Positions 25,607-33,792 of a stretch of 48,801 bases of DNA are shown here, one piece after another. Position numbers and translations under genes: made by a program. The stretch is from positions 1 through 48,801 of the forward strand of contig JAEWXD010000063.1 in NCBI GenBank assembly GCA_023396045.1, given 5' to 3'. The notes under the pieces are model-generated. The model did no database searches, had not been told where the DNA came from, and saw only the letters and a list, made by a program, of their open reading frames with translations. The stretch is from Bacillota bacterium (GTDB lineage Bacteria > Bacillota > Clostridia > Christensenellales > Aristaeellaceae). Positions within the stretch are counted from its first letter, which is position 1; every line of letters begins with the position of its first letter.

Positions 25607-25628
25607 ACCTGCCTTAGTGCAGGTTTTT
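25607..25628 (+). terminator. intrinsic terminator after the gate-domain gene
   Basis: ACCTGC (25607-25612) pairs with GCAGGT (25619-25624), followed by TTTTT. Confidence 0.85.
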
Positions 25629-25638
25629 AATTGCATAT

Positions 25639-25676
25639 AAAAAGTCTTTGCATTGTATACCGGCAAAGACTTTTTT
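25639..25676. terminator. bidirectional terminator between convergent genes
   Basis: A 13-bp perfect stem (25639-25651 with 25663-25675) with A/T runs at both ends. It lies between the plus-strand gate-domain gene and the minus-strand glycosyltransferase and can stop both. Confidence 0.9.
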
Positions 25677-25677
25677 A

Positions 25678-26892
25678 TTATTCAAACATTTGTACAATAC
25701 GTTCTGTTTGTGCATCTGCGTTTTTATTTTGCAGAACAAACTGCTTGGCTGCCTCCCCTTTCATTTGCAAAGCAAAGGGTTCTTGCTCCAAAACATTACA
25801 AATACTGCTTACCAAATCTTTCCCTATATAGTGCAAATAGGAGTTGTACTCCTCAGGAATACCATCTAACTGATAGCACAATACAGGCTTACCACTAAGC
25901 ATGTATTCCATCGTTTTACTTGGAAATGAATAGGCTGTATAAGCATGGCCGTTTTTACGCGGATTGATAAGCACGCTTGCCCCTTGCTGTATATGCAGGG
26001 CGTCATCCCTTGGAATAAAGCCAATATAGTGGCAATTACTTTTATCTTCACATAAGACTTGTACTTTTGCAGCATCTTTTCCTGCGCCGGCAAGCACCAG
26101 ATGCACATTTTGCAAACGGCTATCTGCAAAGCTTTGTATACAATCCAGTATACCCAACTCCTCTTGCAAGGTGCCGGTATATACTACACAAGGCTTATCT
26201 ATAGGCAAATGATATTTTTGATAAGTTTTAACAATATCATCTTCGTTTGCCGTTTCCACCATTTTAGGCGCAATGGCCTCCATTACAATATAGTTTGCAT
26301 TGTTTGACAGTGGCAAAGCATGTTTCATGGCTTCTGTAAGTAATACAAAACGGTCAAAGTGCTTGCAAAGCGCAAGACTTGCGTTTACACGCTTTTGTTC
26401 TATTTTTTGCAATAGTCCGGTTCTGCCACTGGCAAGCCCCAAAGCACCCGGAATATCCGGCACAATGATACCAAGCTTCACATCCGGAAATTGTTTTTTT
26501 ATAGCAACTGCTGCACGCATATAGGGCAAATACAGCGAGTAGATAAGTATGTTCCTATTTTTTGGGTTTTTGGTTACCCATTTTTGCAAAAAGACAAAAG
26601 CCTCTTTTTCCCTCATTTTTTGTTTGAAATAAGGTAAATTGATGGCGGGCAAGCTATGCACATTACCATTATATTTGCGTGGCAAATACAGATTTGCAAA
26701 ATGGCGAGGGAAAATGCCCACCGGCCAAACGTTGCAAACCTGCACACTTTCTACCTTTGGGTTTTGCTCTAAGGCAGAAATAACCAGCTTTTGAAAATGA
26801 TCTATTTGTGTTTGCATGCCATGTTTGCTTTTTTGTGCAAGCATAGCATAGTCTTCATCAGGGTAAATTAACCCCATAAATAAGTAATGCAC
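25678..26892 (-). CDS. GT4-type glycosyltransferase
   Basis: A 404-residue GT-B enzyme. The C-terminal Rossmann half has the nucleotide-sugar-binding features VVYTGTLQEELGILDCIQ, LVLAGAGKD, CHYIGFIPRDD and the terminal FPSKTMEYMLSGKPVL, a form of the EX7E region. The N-terminal half has LPYMRAAVAIKKQFPD and VPDIPG. No membrane segment is evident. It is 8 bp downstream of a second glycosyltransferase gene and shares its promoter. Donor and acceptor are unknown; surface polysaccharide or glycoprotein decoration is likely. Confidence 0.88.
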   Translation of the reverse strand: MHYLFMGLIYPDEDYAMLAQKSKHGMQTQIDHFQKLVISALEQNPKVESVQVCNVWPVGIFPRHFANLYLPRKYNGNVHSLPAINLPYFKQKMREKEAFVFLQKWVTKNPKNRNILIYSLYLPYMRAAVAIKKQFPDVKLGIIVPDIPGALGLASGRTGLLQKIEQKRVNASLALCKHFDRFVLLTEAMKHALPLSNNANYIVMEAIAPKMVETANEDDIVKTYQKYHLPIDKPCVVYTGTLQEELGILDCIQSFADSRLQNVHLVLAGAGKDAAKVQVLCEDKSNCHYIGFIPRDDALHIQQGASVLINPRKNGHAYTAYSFPSKTMEYMLSGKPVLCYQLDGIPEEYNSYLHYIGKDLVSSICNVLEQEPFALQMKGEAAKQFVLQNKNADAQTERIVQMFE

Positions 26893-26900
26893 AGTTCCCT

Positions 26901-28088
26901 CTATTTTTGTAATTCTTGATATAAATCAATATATTGTTGATAAATATTTTGTTTTTGAAATTGCTTGGCATATTCTATGCAGGCAGGTGTATAGCTTTTG
27001 CTTTGCGTCGCCACTTGTTCAACGGCTTTTTGTAAAGCCTCTATATCACCTTTGGGCACTACTTCCCCCACTTCTTTAGGGCAAATTTCAGGGCAGCCGC
27101 CGGTATCAAAAACCACCAAGGGCGTGCCACAAGCCAAGGCCTCTAAATTTACCAAGGGCATATTATCTTCTAAAGTGGGGTTTACAAATACATCGGCTTG
27201 TTGGTAGTATTGCACAAGCTCCTCTATATTTTGGGTGCGTTCTATGCCTACCATTCCCGTTGGTAAGCTTTGGCATTGTGCTTTGCTTAAGCCAATCACA
27301 ACCACTTGGTATTGCGCAGGGTTTAGCCTTTGGTGCAAAGCAAGCAAATATTTTAAGCCCTTGCGTTCATCCCAATCATTGGCAACAGAGAGCAGTATTT
27401 TTTTTGCGTTGGTGCTTGTGCCCTTTTCCTTAAACACCTCTGCATTCACTGCGTTGTAAATAACACGCACGGGGTAGTGCAAAAAGCTTTGTTTACTAAG
27501 CTTGGCAAGCCACCTTGATGGGCTTACCAATGTAATAGGCAAACCTGTAAAATACCTTTTCTTACAAGCAAAATTTTGCTTACTTCTATCTAAAAACAGA
27601 TTGGGTGGATAACCTTTGGTGCTTTGAGGGCAATGCATACATTGGCTTTGCCAACGATTGCAATTGGCATAATCAAAATACGCACAATGGCCGGTAAACA
27701 ACCAACAATCGTGCATTGTCCACACGATAGGCCTATTATATTTTTTTAAAAAACGAAACAATGTGGGGTAATGCAAATAGCAACCATGTATATTGTGCAA
27801 ATGAATAATATCCGGTGCAAAATTACGAATTTCTGCAATGGCTTTATACGTAGAACAACGATTGGACAGCCCCTCTGCGTCAAAGAATTTTCTTTTTGCA
27901 GAAGCGATCTTCACACCCAACGGCGTACTTATTTTACAAGCATAGCTTGCATATTTTGCCGGCACATCGCCTACGCCATATAGTATTTTGCAGCTATGGC
28001 CTTGCTTATGCAATTCTTCAGCAATATCCACAGCAATTCTACCGGTAGAACTAATGCCACACACGGTATTGATTTGCAATATACGCAT
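26901..28088 (-). CDS. WcaL-like GT4 glycosyltransferase with a Cys-rich insert
   Basis: A 395-residue GT4 enzyme beginning MRILQINTVCGISSTGRIA. HLHNIHGCYLHYPTLFRFL and TMHDCWLFTGHCAYF mark the acceptor domain, with cysteines in HDC, GHC, NCN and MHCPQ that may form a metal knuckle. The donor half has LSVANDWDERKGLKYLL and the EX7E-type EDNMPLVNLEALACG. It resembles enzymes of exopolysaccharide clusters. It is paralogous to the divergently transcribed gene at 28201, with which it shares a promoter region. GGGGGAA precedes the ATG. Confidence 0.92.
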   Translation of the reverse strand: MRILQINTVCGISSTGRIAVDIAEELHKQGHSCKILYGVGDVPAKYASYACKISTPLGVKIASAKRKFFDAEGLSNRCSTYKAIAEIRNFAPDIIHLHNIHGCYLHYPTLFRFLKKYNRPIVWTMHDCWLFTGHCAYFDYANCNRWQSQCMHCPQSTKGYPPNLFLDRSKQNFACKKRYFTGLPITLVSPSRWLAKLSKQSFLHYPVRVIYNAVNAEVFKEKGTSTNAKKILLSVANDWDERKGLKYLLALHQRLNPAQYQVVVIGLSKAQCQSLPTGMVGIERTQNIEELVQYYQQADVFVNPTLEDNMPLVNLEALACGTPLVVFDTGGCPEICPKEVGEVVPKGDIEALQKAVEQVATQSKSYTPACIEYAKQFQKQNIYQQYIDLYQELQK

Positions 28089-28108
28089 ACTATTCCCCCT
28101 TTTTTAAC

Positions 28109-28137
28109 AGTGTACACGATATACTTATACTTTGCAA
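28109..28137 (-). promoter_or_regulatory. promoter of the minus-strand glycosyltransferase pair
   Basis: On the minus strand TTGCAA (28137-28132) and TACACT (28114-28109) are 17 bp apart, back to back with the plus-strand promoter at 28142-28170. Confidence 0.6.
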
Positions 28138-28141
28138 CGGT

Positions 28142-28170
28142 TTGACAAAAAGCACCCTAAACCCTATAAT
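28142..28170 (+). promoter_or_regulatory. consensus promoter of the plus-strand glycosyltransferase-rlmA pair
   Basis: TTGACA (28142-28147) and TATAAT (28165-28170) with a 17-bp spacer match the sigma-A consensus perfectly. The predicted start near 28177 rules out the upstream in-frame ATG at 28132 as the gene start. Confidence 0.88.
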
Positions 28171-28200
28171 ACTTACAAATATAAAGCAAGGGTGGGGCTT

Positions 28201-29382
28201 ATGCGCGTACTACTGATTAATGTAACGGCAGATCATTCCAGCACGGGCAATATTGCATTTGCCATGCAGGAAGCTGTAGAGCAAAATAACGGCGAAGCCT
28301 TGCTTTGCTATGCCCGTGGAAAAGCGCAAAGAAAAAAAGGCAGTTATAAGTTTGGCCTTGATATAGAAACCTATGTACACGGTTTTTTAACCCGTATCAC
28401 AGGCTATACAGACTGTTTTTCCCCTTTCAGCACATGGCGCTTAATACGCAAAATAAAGGCTTTTGCGCCGGATATTATACATATACACGCATTGCATGCT
28501 TACTTTTTACAGCGAAGCATGTTTTGGAAGTTTTTGCAAAACTATCCTGCAAAAATTCTGTGGAGCATACACTGCGATTTAGATTTTACCGGTCGTTGCG
28601 GCACTGCACAAGACTGCATACATTTTAAAAACGGTTGTGGACATTGCCCGCATTTATCGCTCTACCCTAAAACTTATTTTTTTGACCATAGCGCACACAT
28701 GTGGAAACAGAAAAAAGCGCTTTATGGCAATTTAGCCCACATGGAACTTACTACCCCAAGCAAATGGTTGGCTGAACGTATAGGGCAAAGCTTTTTGGCA
28801 CACTACCCACTGCACATTGTGCCCAACGGTGTATTCTTACCTATAAATACTACAAAAACCATACAAAAACGTTATTCTGCAAACTTGCCCTTTGTGTTAA
28901 GCGTAATGCCTAAGTTTTATGATGCCAATAAAGGTGCAAGCTTTGTGTTAGAGCTTGCTAAAACCATGCCTCACTTGCAATTTATTATTGTAAGTCGAGA
29001 CCATGCAGAAGAACAGCTTGCCCCCAACGTACTTTGCCTAACTGATGTAAGTTCCACCGAACTTGCCAGCCTGTATGCAGATGCCAGCGCATTTGTGCTT
29101 TGCAGTAAGTATGAAAGTTTTTCACTTACCTGTGCAGAAGCGCTTTGTAACGGCACACAAGTAGTTGGCTTCTGCTGTGGTGCGCCAGAAACGTTATTTA
29201 TGGCTCCTTATGCAAATTTCGTGGAATACGGCAATGTGCAGGCTTTACAAGCCACCTTGCAGAATACATTAGAAAATTCACTGCCTAAAGCAGATGTAAA
29301 GGCCTACGGTATGGCAAACTTTTCTTTACAAGCCATGCAACAGGGATATTTGGAGTGCTACAATGCCCTACTTAGAAAATAA
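28201..29382 (+). CDS. WcaL-like GT4 glycosyltransferase, divergent paralogue of 26901-28088
   Basis: A 393-residue GT4 enzyme. I start it at the ATG at 28201 (MRVLLINVTADHSSTGNIA), since the earlier ATG lies upstream of the predicted transcript. It shares with its divergent neighbour the HIHALHAYFLQRSMFWKFL acceptor region and a cysteine cluster (FTGRCGTAQDC, KNGCGHCPH). The donor half carries SVMPKFYDANKGASFVLEL and the EX7E motif ESFSLTCAE. It overlaps rlmA by 20 bp. Likely role: surface glycan synthesis; substrates unknown. Confidence 0.9.
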   Translation: MRVLLINVTADHSSTGNIAFAMQEAVEQNNGEALLCYARGKAQRKKGSYKFGLDIETYVHGFLTRITGYTDCFSPFSTWRLIRKIKAFAPDIIHIHALHAYFLQRSMFWKFLQNYPAKILWSIHCDLDFTGRCGTAQDCIHFKNGCGHCPHLSLYPKTYFFDHSAHMWKQKKALYGNLAHMELTTPSKWLAERIGQSFLAHYPLHIVPNGVFLPINTTKTIQKRYSANLPFVLSVMPKFYDANKGASFVLELAKTMPHLQFIIVSRDHAEEQLAPNVLCLTDVSSTELASLYADASAFVLCSKYESFSLTCAEALCNGTQVVGFCCGAPETLFMAPYANFVEYGNVQALQATLQNTLENSLPKADVKAYGMANFSLQAMQQGYLECYNALLRK

Positions 29383-30163
29383 ATTCATATTGTTACAATG
29401 CCCCCATTGCACTATGCCCCTGCAAACAGAGGGCAATAGCCTTGTGTGCCAAAACAAACATCGTTTTGATATTGCCAAACAAGGCTATGTAAACCTTGCT
29501 CCACAAGCCAAACAGTCTTTTTATGACAAAGACAATTTTGCAGCCAGAAACCATATTTTAGAGCAAGGCTACTATAAACATGTATTGCAAGCAGTGCAAA
29601 ATGTACTAACACAACATGCTGTTCAGAGCGTAGTAGATGTTGGCTGTGGTGAAGGCTACTATTGCAGAAATAGCGGTGTAAACACACGCTACGCATGTGA
29701 TATTGCTAAGCCCAGTATACAAATGGCTGCAAAAAAAGACCCGTATGGCAATTACCTTGTGGCAGACCTCGCCAAACTGCCCTTTACAGATCATAGCTTT
29801 GATGCCTTGCTTAACATTTACTCCCCTGCCAACTACAAAGAATTTTTGCGTGTGCTGAAAAAAGGTGGCTTGCTTTGCAAAGTGGTGCATGGCACAAGCC
29901 ATATACAAGAACTGCGTGCATTGGCTGCACCATTTTTGCAAAATAAAAATGCACAAGAAAATTCGGCAGAATATTTTGCAAAGCAATTCCCCGCACACAA
30001 ACGCTTTTCTGTGCATAAAAGCTTTGCCATAACGCAAGAAGATTTACATTTATTTTGCCAAATGACACCACTGTTTTTTCATGTGCCTTGGCAAGAACTG
30101 CCTTTAGAAAAAGTGCATACACTTACCATTGCAGCAGAAATATTACTTGCTAAAATAGAATAA
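29363..30163 (+). CDS. rlmA: RlmA-type 23S rRNA (guanine) methyltransferase
   Basis: A 266-residue SAM-dependent methyltransferase with the zinc-finger start of the RlmA family: CPHC (Cys13, Cys16) then a cysteine near 29 and a histidine near 33 in VCQNKHRFDIAKQGYVNL. The SAM site is VVDVGCGEGYYC, with a DIAKPSIQMAAKK acidic strand and NIYSPANYKEFLRVLKKGG. RlmA I/II methylate G745 or G748 of helix 35; the latter modifies tylosin-class macrolide sensitivity. Which base is used cannot be told. The gene starts within the end of the glycosyltransferase gene, and GGAG precedes the ATG. Confidence 0.88.
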   Translation: MPYLENKFILLQCPHCTMPLQTEGNSLVCQNKHRFDIAKQGYVNLAPQAKQSFYDKDNFAARNHILEQGYYKHVLQAVQNVLTQHAVQSVVDVGCGEGYYCRNSGVNTRYACDIAKPSIQMAAKKDPYGNYLVADLAKLPFTDHSFDALLNIYSPANYKEFLRVLKKGGLLCKVVHGTSHIQELRALAAPFLQNKNAQENSAEYFAKQFPAHKRFSVHKSFAITQEDLHLFCQMTPLFFHVPWQELPLEKVHTLTIAAEILLAKIE

Positions 30164-30164
30164 A

Positions 30165-30198
30165 CGCTACAAATCTTTTGCCTAAAATATTTGTAGCG
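30165..30198 (+). repeat. 10-bp perfect inverted repeat after rlmA
   Basis: CGCTACAAAT (30165-30174) and ATTTGTAGCG (30189-30198) flank a 14-nt loop directly behind the rlmA stop. There is no T-run on either side, so it may be a Rho-dependent or processing signal rather than an intrinsic terminator. Confidence 0.5.
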
Positions 30199-30328
30199 CA
30201 TACTTGCTAATACTTAATATTTACAGTTCTAACCTTTATATACTAAGCTATTCTGCAATCATTTTTTAATTGTGCTCCTTTTTGTAAATAGCGCTTGTCA
30301 AGTTGCTTTTACCAAAAGGAGTTTTATT

Positions 30329-30367
30329 ATGCACAAACATTCACACGGAACAAAACATATGACTTAG
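30329..30367 (+). CDS. possible 12-codon His-rich ORF with strong ribosome binding site
   Basis: AAAAGGAG (30314-30321) lies 7 bp upstream of an ATG opening the peptide MHKHSHGTKHMT, which has four histidines, then TAG. The SD-spacing-ATG arrangement is better than that of many real genes here. No clear promoter was found and no plus-strand gene follows, so it may be a micropeptide, a leader peptide whose operon is lost, or the stub of a decayed gene. Confidence 0.3.
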   Translation: MHKHSHGTKHMT

Positions 30368-30406
30368 TATGTTCAACCTGTATGTTACACTAAACTTTTT
30401 ATAAGC

Positions 30407-30432
30407 AAAAACAGGCCTTTCGGCCCGTTTTT
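30407..30432 (-). terminator. intrinsic terminator after the NSS transporter
   Basis: AAAAACAGGCC (30407-30417) pairs with GGCCCGTTTTT (30422-30432) around TTTC with one mismatch. It has A/T runs on both sides and mainly ends the tryptophanase operon. Confidence 0.85.
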
Positions 30433-30447
30433 ATGTAGTTGAAAAAA

Positions 30448-31809
30448 TCAACCGATACCGCCCCAGATTGCACCTAAAACAAGTACAACAATTGCCATTG
30501 CGCAATATATATATTTGCTCAAAGGAATAATCCAAGCAGGTAGAGGATTTTTGCGACCTTTTTCCAATTCTTCTTTTACGCGTTTTTCGCCATAAACCCA
30601 GAAGAACAGAATACCAGCCATAGCTGCGCCAAGTGGGCAAACATAAATGGAAAGAGCATCCATCCATTGACCAATAATGCCTTGAATCAATACAGACACT
30701 ACAATACCAATACCACCGATGGCGAGGGTTGCTTTTTTACGGTCTAAACCGAATTTTTCTTGTAAGGTAGCAATGGGTGCTTCATACAAGTTAATCAAAG
30801 AGGTCATACCAGCAAAGAGCACTGCTACAAAGAATACAATGGTTACCAACCAGCCCAAAGGCATATCGCGGAAAATGTTTGGTAAGAACACAAACATAAG
30901 GCCGGGGCCACCTTTGTCTAACTGTACGCCGGTGGTTGCCATTGCAGGAATAATAACAAATGCTGCAAGCACGGCTGCCAATGTATCAAAGAAAGCAACA
31001 TTCAGTGCAGAAGCAGGAATATCTTCGTTATCGCTCAGGTAGGAACCATAAATTAATGTGCCGTTACCTGCGATAGATAAAGAGAAGAACGCCTGCCCCA
31101 TGGCATAAATCCAAACTTTAGGGTCTTTCCAACCTTCAATATTGAAGGAAAAAATGAACTTATAACCATCTTTTGCACCCGGCAAAAATGCAATATAAAC
31201 GCCAAGGGCTACAAAGAGGAAAAAGAACAAAGGCATCATAATTTTATTGGCTTTTTCAATACCGCTACCGATACCCATAATTAAGATACCAATGGCAATT
31301 ACAATACCAATGATTTGCCAAATGTTATTACCAAAGGCAACTGCCACTTCATCAAATTTTGCACCGAAAGCAGCAACCTGAGGGGCGCCACCGGCTATGA
31401 TTTCCTGTAAGTTTGCAGGGTTGATGGTAGAACCTGTAAATGCACCAACGGTGTATTTTAAAATCCAACCAACTACTACAGAGTAACCAATAGCAAGCAT
31501 TAAGGAGCCAAGTACAGGGATAAGACCTAAACCTTCGCCAGCGGCTTTGTTTAAACGTCTTTCATGAAATGCAGCACCAAAGGCGCCAATAGGACCGGAT
31601 TTGGTTGCTCTACCAAAGCCCATTTCACCAATAACACCAGAGGAAGCGATTAAAAATACAAAGATGAAATAAGGGATCAGGAATGTACCGCCACCATATA
31701 CGCTAACGCGTTGTGGGAACATCCAAATATTACCCATGCCAACTGCAGAGCCGATGCAGGCCAATATAAACCCCCATCTACTGCGAAAAGAATCTCTTTT
31801 TTCAGACAT
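30448..31809 (-). CDS. NSS (SNF) family sodium-dependent amino acid transporter, probable tryptophan importer
   Basis: A 453-residue transporter with the NSS signature in helix 1 (RWGFILACIGSAVGMGNIWMFP), which forms the Na+ and substrate site, and helix 3-6 and 8 motifs (AIGYSVVVGWILKY, AMGQAFFSLSIAGNGTLIYGSYL, DTLAAVLAAF). At about 11-12 helices and 453 residues it has prokaryotic LeuT/TnaT-like size. It starts 25 bp after tryptophanase on the same strand, as a transporter does in tna operons. The substrate is inferred as tryptophan from that linkage. Confidence 0.9.
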   Translation of the reverse strand: MSEKRDSFRSRWGFILACIGSAVGMGNIWMFPQRVSVYGGGTFLIPYFIFVFLIASSGVIGEMGFGRATKSGPIGAFGAAFHERRLNKAAGEGLGLIPVLGSLMLAIGYSVVVGWILKYTVGAFTGSTINPANLQEIIAGGAPQVAAFGAKFDEVAVAFGNNIWQIIGIVIAIGILIMGIGSGIEKANKIMMPLFFFLFVALGVYIAFLPGAKDGYKFIFSFNIEGWKDPKVWIYAMGQAFFSLSIAGNGTLIYGSYLSDNEDIPASALNVAFFDTLAAVLAAFVIIPAMATTGVQLDKGGPGLMFVFLPNIFRDMPLGWLVTIVFFVAVLFAGMTSLINLYEAPIATLQEKFGLDRKKATLAIGGIGIVVSVLIQGIIGQWMDALSIYVCPLGAAMAGILFFWVYGEKRVKEELEKGRKNPLPAWIIPLSKYIYCAMAIVVLVLGAIWGGIG

Positions 31810-31834
31810 AGTTGTTTCCTCTTTTTAATAAGAA

Positions 31835-33223
31835 TTATTCTTCAATTTTTTCTAAGGAAGCTTGGAAGTGGCGAAGAATAGGTGGTTCCCAAGTAATTTT
31901 GTAACCGCGTTTAATTTCATGGCGTTTTTTCCAAACTTCGTTAATAGCTTCGATAACCATATCATAATGGCTTTGTGTATATACACGGCGAGGAATAGCC
32001 AAACGTGTAAATTCGTTAATACTTTCAATTTGTTCGCCTGTATCAGGGTCGTTACCCATCATATAGCTACCGATATCACAAGTACGCAAGCCACATTCTT
32101 TATACAGTTCTACTGCCAATACTTGACCCGGAAATTCTGTATATGGAATATGTGGATAGAATTTTTTAGCATCCAAGAAAATACCATGGCCACCAGCCGG
32201 GCTTTGATATGGAATGCCCAGTTCGTCAAGACAAGCGCCGATGTATTCCATTGTACCCAAGCGATAACGCAACCAGCTTTCATCTAAACCTTCGTTTAAA
32301 CCAGTTGCCAAAGCTTCTAAATCACGGCCGTTCAAACCACCGTAAGTATAGAAACCTTCGTTGGAAATACAATTTGCTTTAATTTTTAAAATATATGGAG
32401 CGTTGGCGTCCTTTACACCAATTAAACCACCCATGTTTACAATAGTGTCTTTTTTAGCACTCATGGTAAAGGTGTCTGCAAGGTCAAAGAATTCACGAAT
32501 GATTTGTTTAATGCTCATGTTTGCACATTCTGCTTCACGCAATTTGCAGAACATAGCGTTTTCAGCATAACGGGCAGCATCTATATTAAGATGAATACCA
32601 TATTTTTTACATACAGCTGCTGTTTCACGCATATTGGCAAGGCTTACAGGTTGGCCACCGGCGGAGTTATTGGTAATAGTCATAACTACCATGCCGATAT
32701 TTTCCGGACCTTTTTCCAGAATAATTTCTTCCAAGCGCTTAACATCCATATTGCCTTTGAATGGTGCTCTTAATTGGCTGTCTGCTGCTTCCGGGTTGCA
32801 AGCTTCTAAACATCTTGCACCAGCGATTTCAACGTGTGCACGAGTGGTATCAAAGAAAAGGTTTGCAATTGCAAATTTGCCTTTTTCTAAGAAGGAAGGG
32901 AAGAGAACTTTTTCTGCTGCACGGCCTTGGTGAACCGGTTGAAAATAGCCGTAACCAAAAATATCTGTGCAAACATCTAATAGTTTATAATAGCTTTTGC
33001 CGCCTGCATAAGCTTCGTCGCCAAGCATCAAAGATGCCCATTGTTGATCGCTCATTGCATTTGTGCCGGAGTCTGTTAAAGTGTCTACATAAACATCTTC
33101 ACCACGTAAACGGAAAAGGTTGTAGCAGGCTTCTTTAATGTATTGTTCACGTTCTTCACGTGTGGTCATTTTAATTGGTTCCACCATTTTAATTCTATAT
33201 GGTTCTGGAATAAATTTAGGCAT
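31835..33223 (-). CDS. tnaA: tryptophanase (L-tryptophan indole-lyase)
   Basis: This 462-residue PLP enzyme splits tryptophan into indole, pyruvate and ammonia. LTDSGTNAMSD, GDEAYAGGKSYY, HQGRAAE, TNNSAGGQPVSLANM and the PLP-lysine motif MSAKKD (Lys258) are conserved. Tyrosine phenol-lyase is a close relative: its substrate-pocket SMERG segment carries Arg, whereas here the aligned segment is TCDIG with Ile, as in tryptophanase. I start at the ATG at 33223 with AGGAGG 8 bp upstream; the longer frame would run into the leader. A leader ORF with two Trp codons ends 53 bp upstream, and an NSS transporter follows. Confidence 0.93.
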   Translation of the reverse strand: MPKFIPEPYRIKMVEPIKMTTREEREQYIKEACYNLFRLRGEDVYVDTLTDSGTNAMSDQQWASLMLGDEAYAGGKSYYKLLDVCTDIFGYGYFQPVHQGRAAEKVLFPSFLEKGKFAIANLFFDTTRAHVEIAGARCLEACNPEAADSQLRAPFKGNMDVKRLEEIILEKGPENIGMVVMTITNNSAGGQPVSLANMRETAAVCKKYGIHLNIDAARYAENAMFCKLREAECANMSIKQIIREFFDLADTFTMSAKKDTIVNMGGLIGVKDANAPYILKIKANCISNEGFYTYGGLNGRDLEALATGLNEGLDESWLRYRLGTMEYIGACLDELGIPYQSPAGGHGIFLDAKKFYPHIPYTEFPGQVLAVELYKECGLRTCDIGSYMMGNDPDTGEQIESINEFTRLAIPRRVYTQSHYDMVIEAINEVWKKRHEIKRGYKITWEPPILRHFQASLEKIEE

Positions 33224-33276
33224 AGTAATTCCTCCTATAAAAATATAAAAAATGTTTTTTGGAACCCCGGTCATCC

Positions 33277-33372
33277 TTATAGACTAGCGGACGGTAACTG
33301 CACCCATTGGCTAATATCACCAAGGGCTGAAAATCTCTTCAACCATGCAACATATAAGCATACCAAAAGCAT
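33277..33372 (-). CDS. candidate TnaC-like leader peptide, 31 codons
   Basis: AGGGAG (minus strand, near 33380) precedes the ATG at 33372; the ORF encodes 31 residues and ends at TAA 33279-33277, 53 bp before tnaA. It contains Trp10 (LYVAWLKRF) and Trp23, with ALGDISQWVQLP near the end. The E. coli TnaC peptide needs a Trp, an Asp and a final Pro; here Asp19 and Pro27 have the same 8-residue spacing as Asp16 and Pro24 there, although Trp is not at the matching position. It lies about 50 nt into the predicted transcript. It is too short for ordinary gene finding. Function is inferred from position and Trp content. Confidence 0.55.
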   Translation of the reverse strand: MLLVCLYVAWLKRFSALGDISQWVQLPSASL

Positions 33373-33428
33373 ACACCACTCCCTTTTTGGCAATATATTC
33401 ACTTACATCTATTATGACTGTTACAATA

Positions 33429-33457
33429 AAAATAACACGCTTTGTTGTATTTGTCAA
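33429..33457 (-). promoter_or_regulatory. promoter of the tryptophanase operon
   Basis: On the minus strand TTGACA (33457-33452) and TATTTT (33434-33429) are 17 bp apart. The transcript would start near 33422, giving a leader of about 200 nt that includes the leader-peptide ORF. Confidence 0.6.
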
Positions 33458-33734
33458 TTAAAAAAATAAAAAATACATTTTTATATATGCTAAATAGATG
33501 ATTTTGAAAATATTCAGACTTATTATACAAAATAATATATATTTTTTTAATTTCATTGGCTTTATCAATCATTATCTATTGTGCATCATATTATTATAAA
33601 ATCCCAAACAAATTTTATTCTAAGCAAATATATTTTAAAAAAATATAATGTATATTCATTTGTTTATGCATTTATTACAAAGCATTTCTTTGTAATAAAA
33701 TATAAAAATATCTTCCATAAATTATAAGTCATTA
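33458..33734. other. very AT-rich divergent intergenic region
   Basis: About 280 bp between the tna and GH112 promoters, with long A/T runs and no coding signal. It contains the inverted repeat at 33671-33699. The rest holds nothing that I can name; such AT-rich tracts often provide upstream promoter elements or protein-binding sites. Confidence 0.6.
33671..33699. promoter_or_regulatory. 12-bp perfect inverted repeat upstream of GH112 promoter
   Basis: TTTATTACAAAG (33671-33682) and CTTTGTAATAAA (33688-33699) flank a CATTT loop, 36 bp upstream of the -35 box. Its core ATTACAAAG/CTTTGTAAT resembles the ATTGCAAAG/CTTTGCAAT core of the hairpin at 7887-7922. It could be a regulator-binding palindrome. 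Confidence 0.45.
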
Positions 33735-33763
33735 TTGAACAGCACCCTATTGTATGCTATGAT
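33735..33763 (+). promoter_or_regulatory. promoter of the GH112 phosphorylase gene
   Basis: TTGAAC (33735-33740) and TATGAT (33758-33763), 17 bp apart; predicted start near 33770, 23 nt before the ATG with GGAGG in between. Confidence 0.75.
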
Positions 33764-33792
33764 ACAAATATCAACATTTTTCGGAGGAAACA

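Noticed and set aside
31835..33223. Tyrosine phenol-lyase instead of tryptophanase
   Set aside because: The pocket Arg segment typical of tyrosine phenol-lyase (SMERG) is replaced by TCDIG, as in tryptophanase.
33224..33420. Known riboswitch class upstream of tnaA
   Set aside because: The leader is structured but matches none of the TPP, SAM, lysine, M-box, glycine or T-box patterns; a leader-peptide ORF explains it better.
33143..33469. 108-residue plus-strand frame over the tna leader
   Set aside because: It reads the antisense of tnaA and its leader, is rich in His/Phe/Asn and has no SD; a shadow frame.
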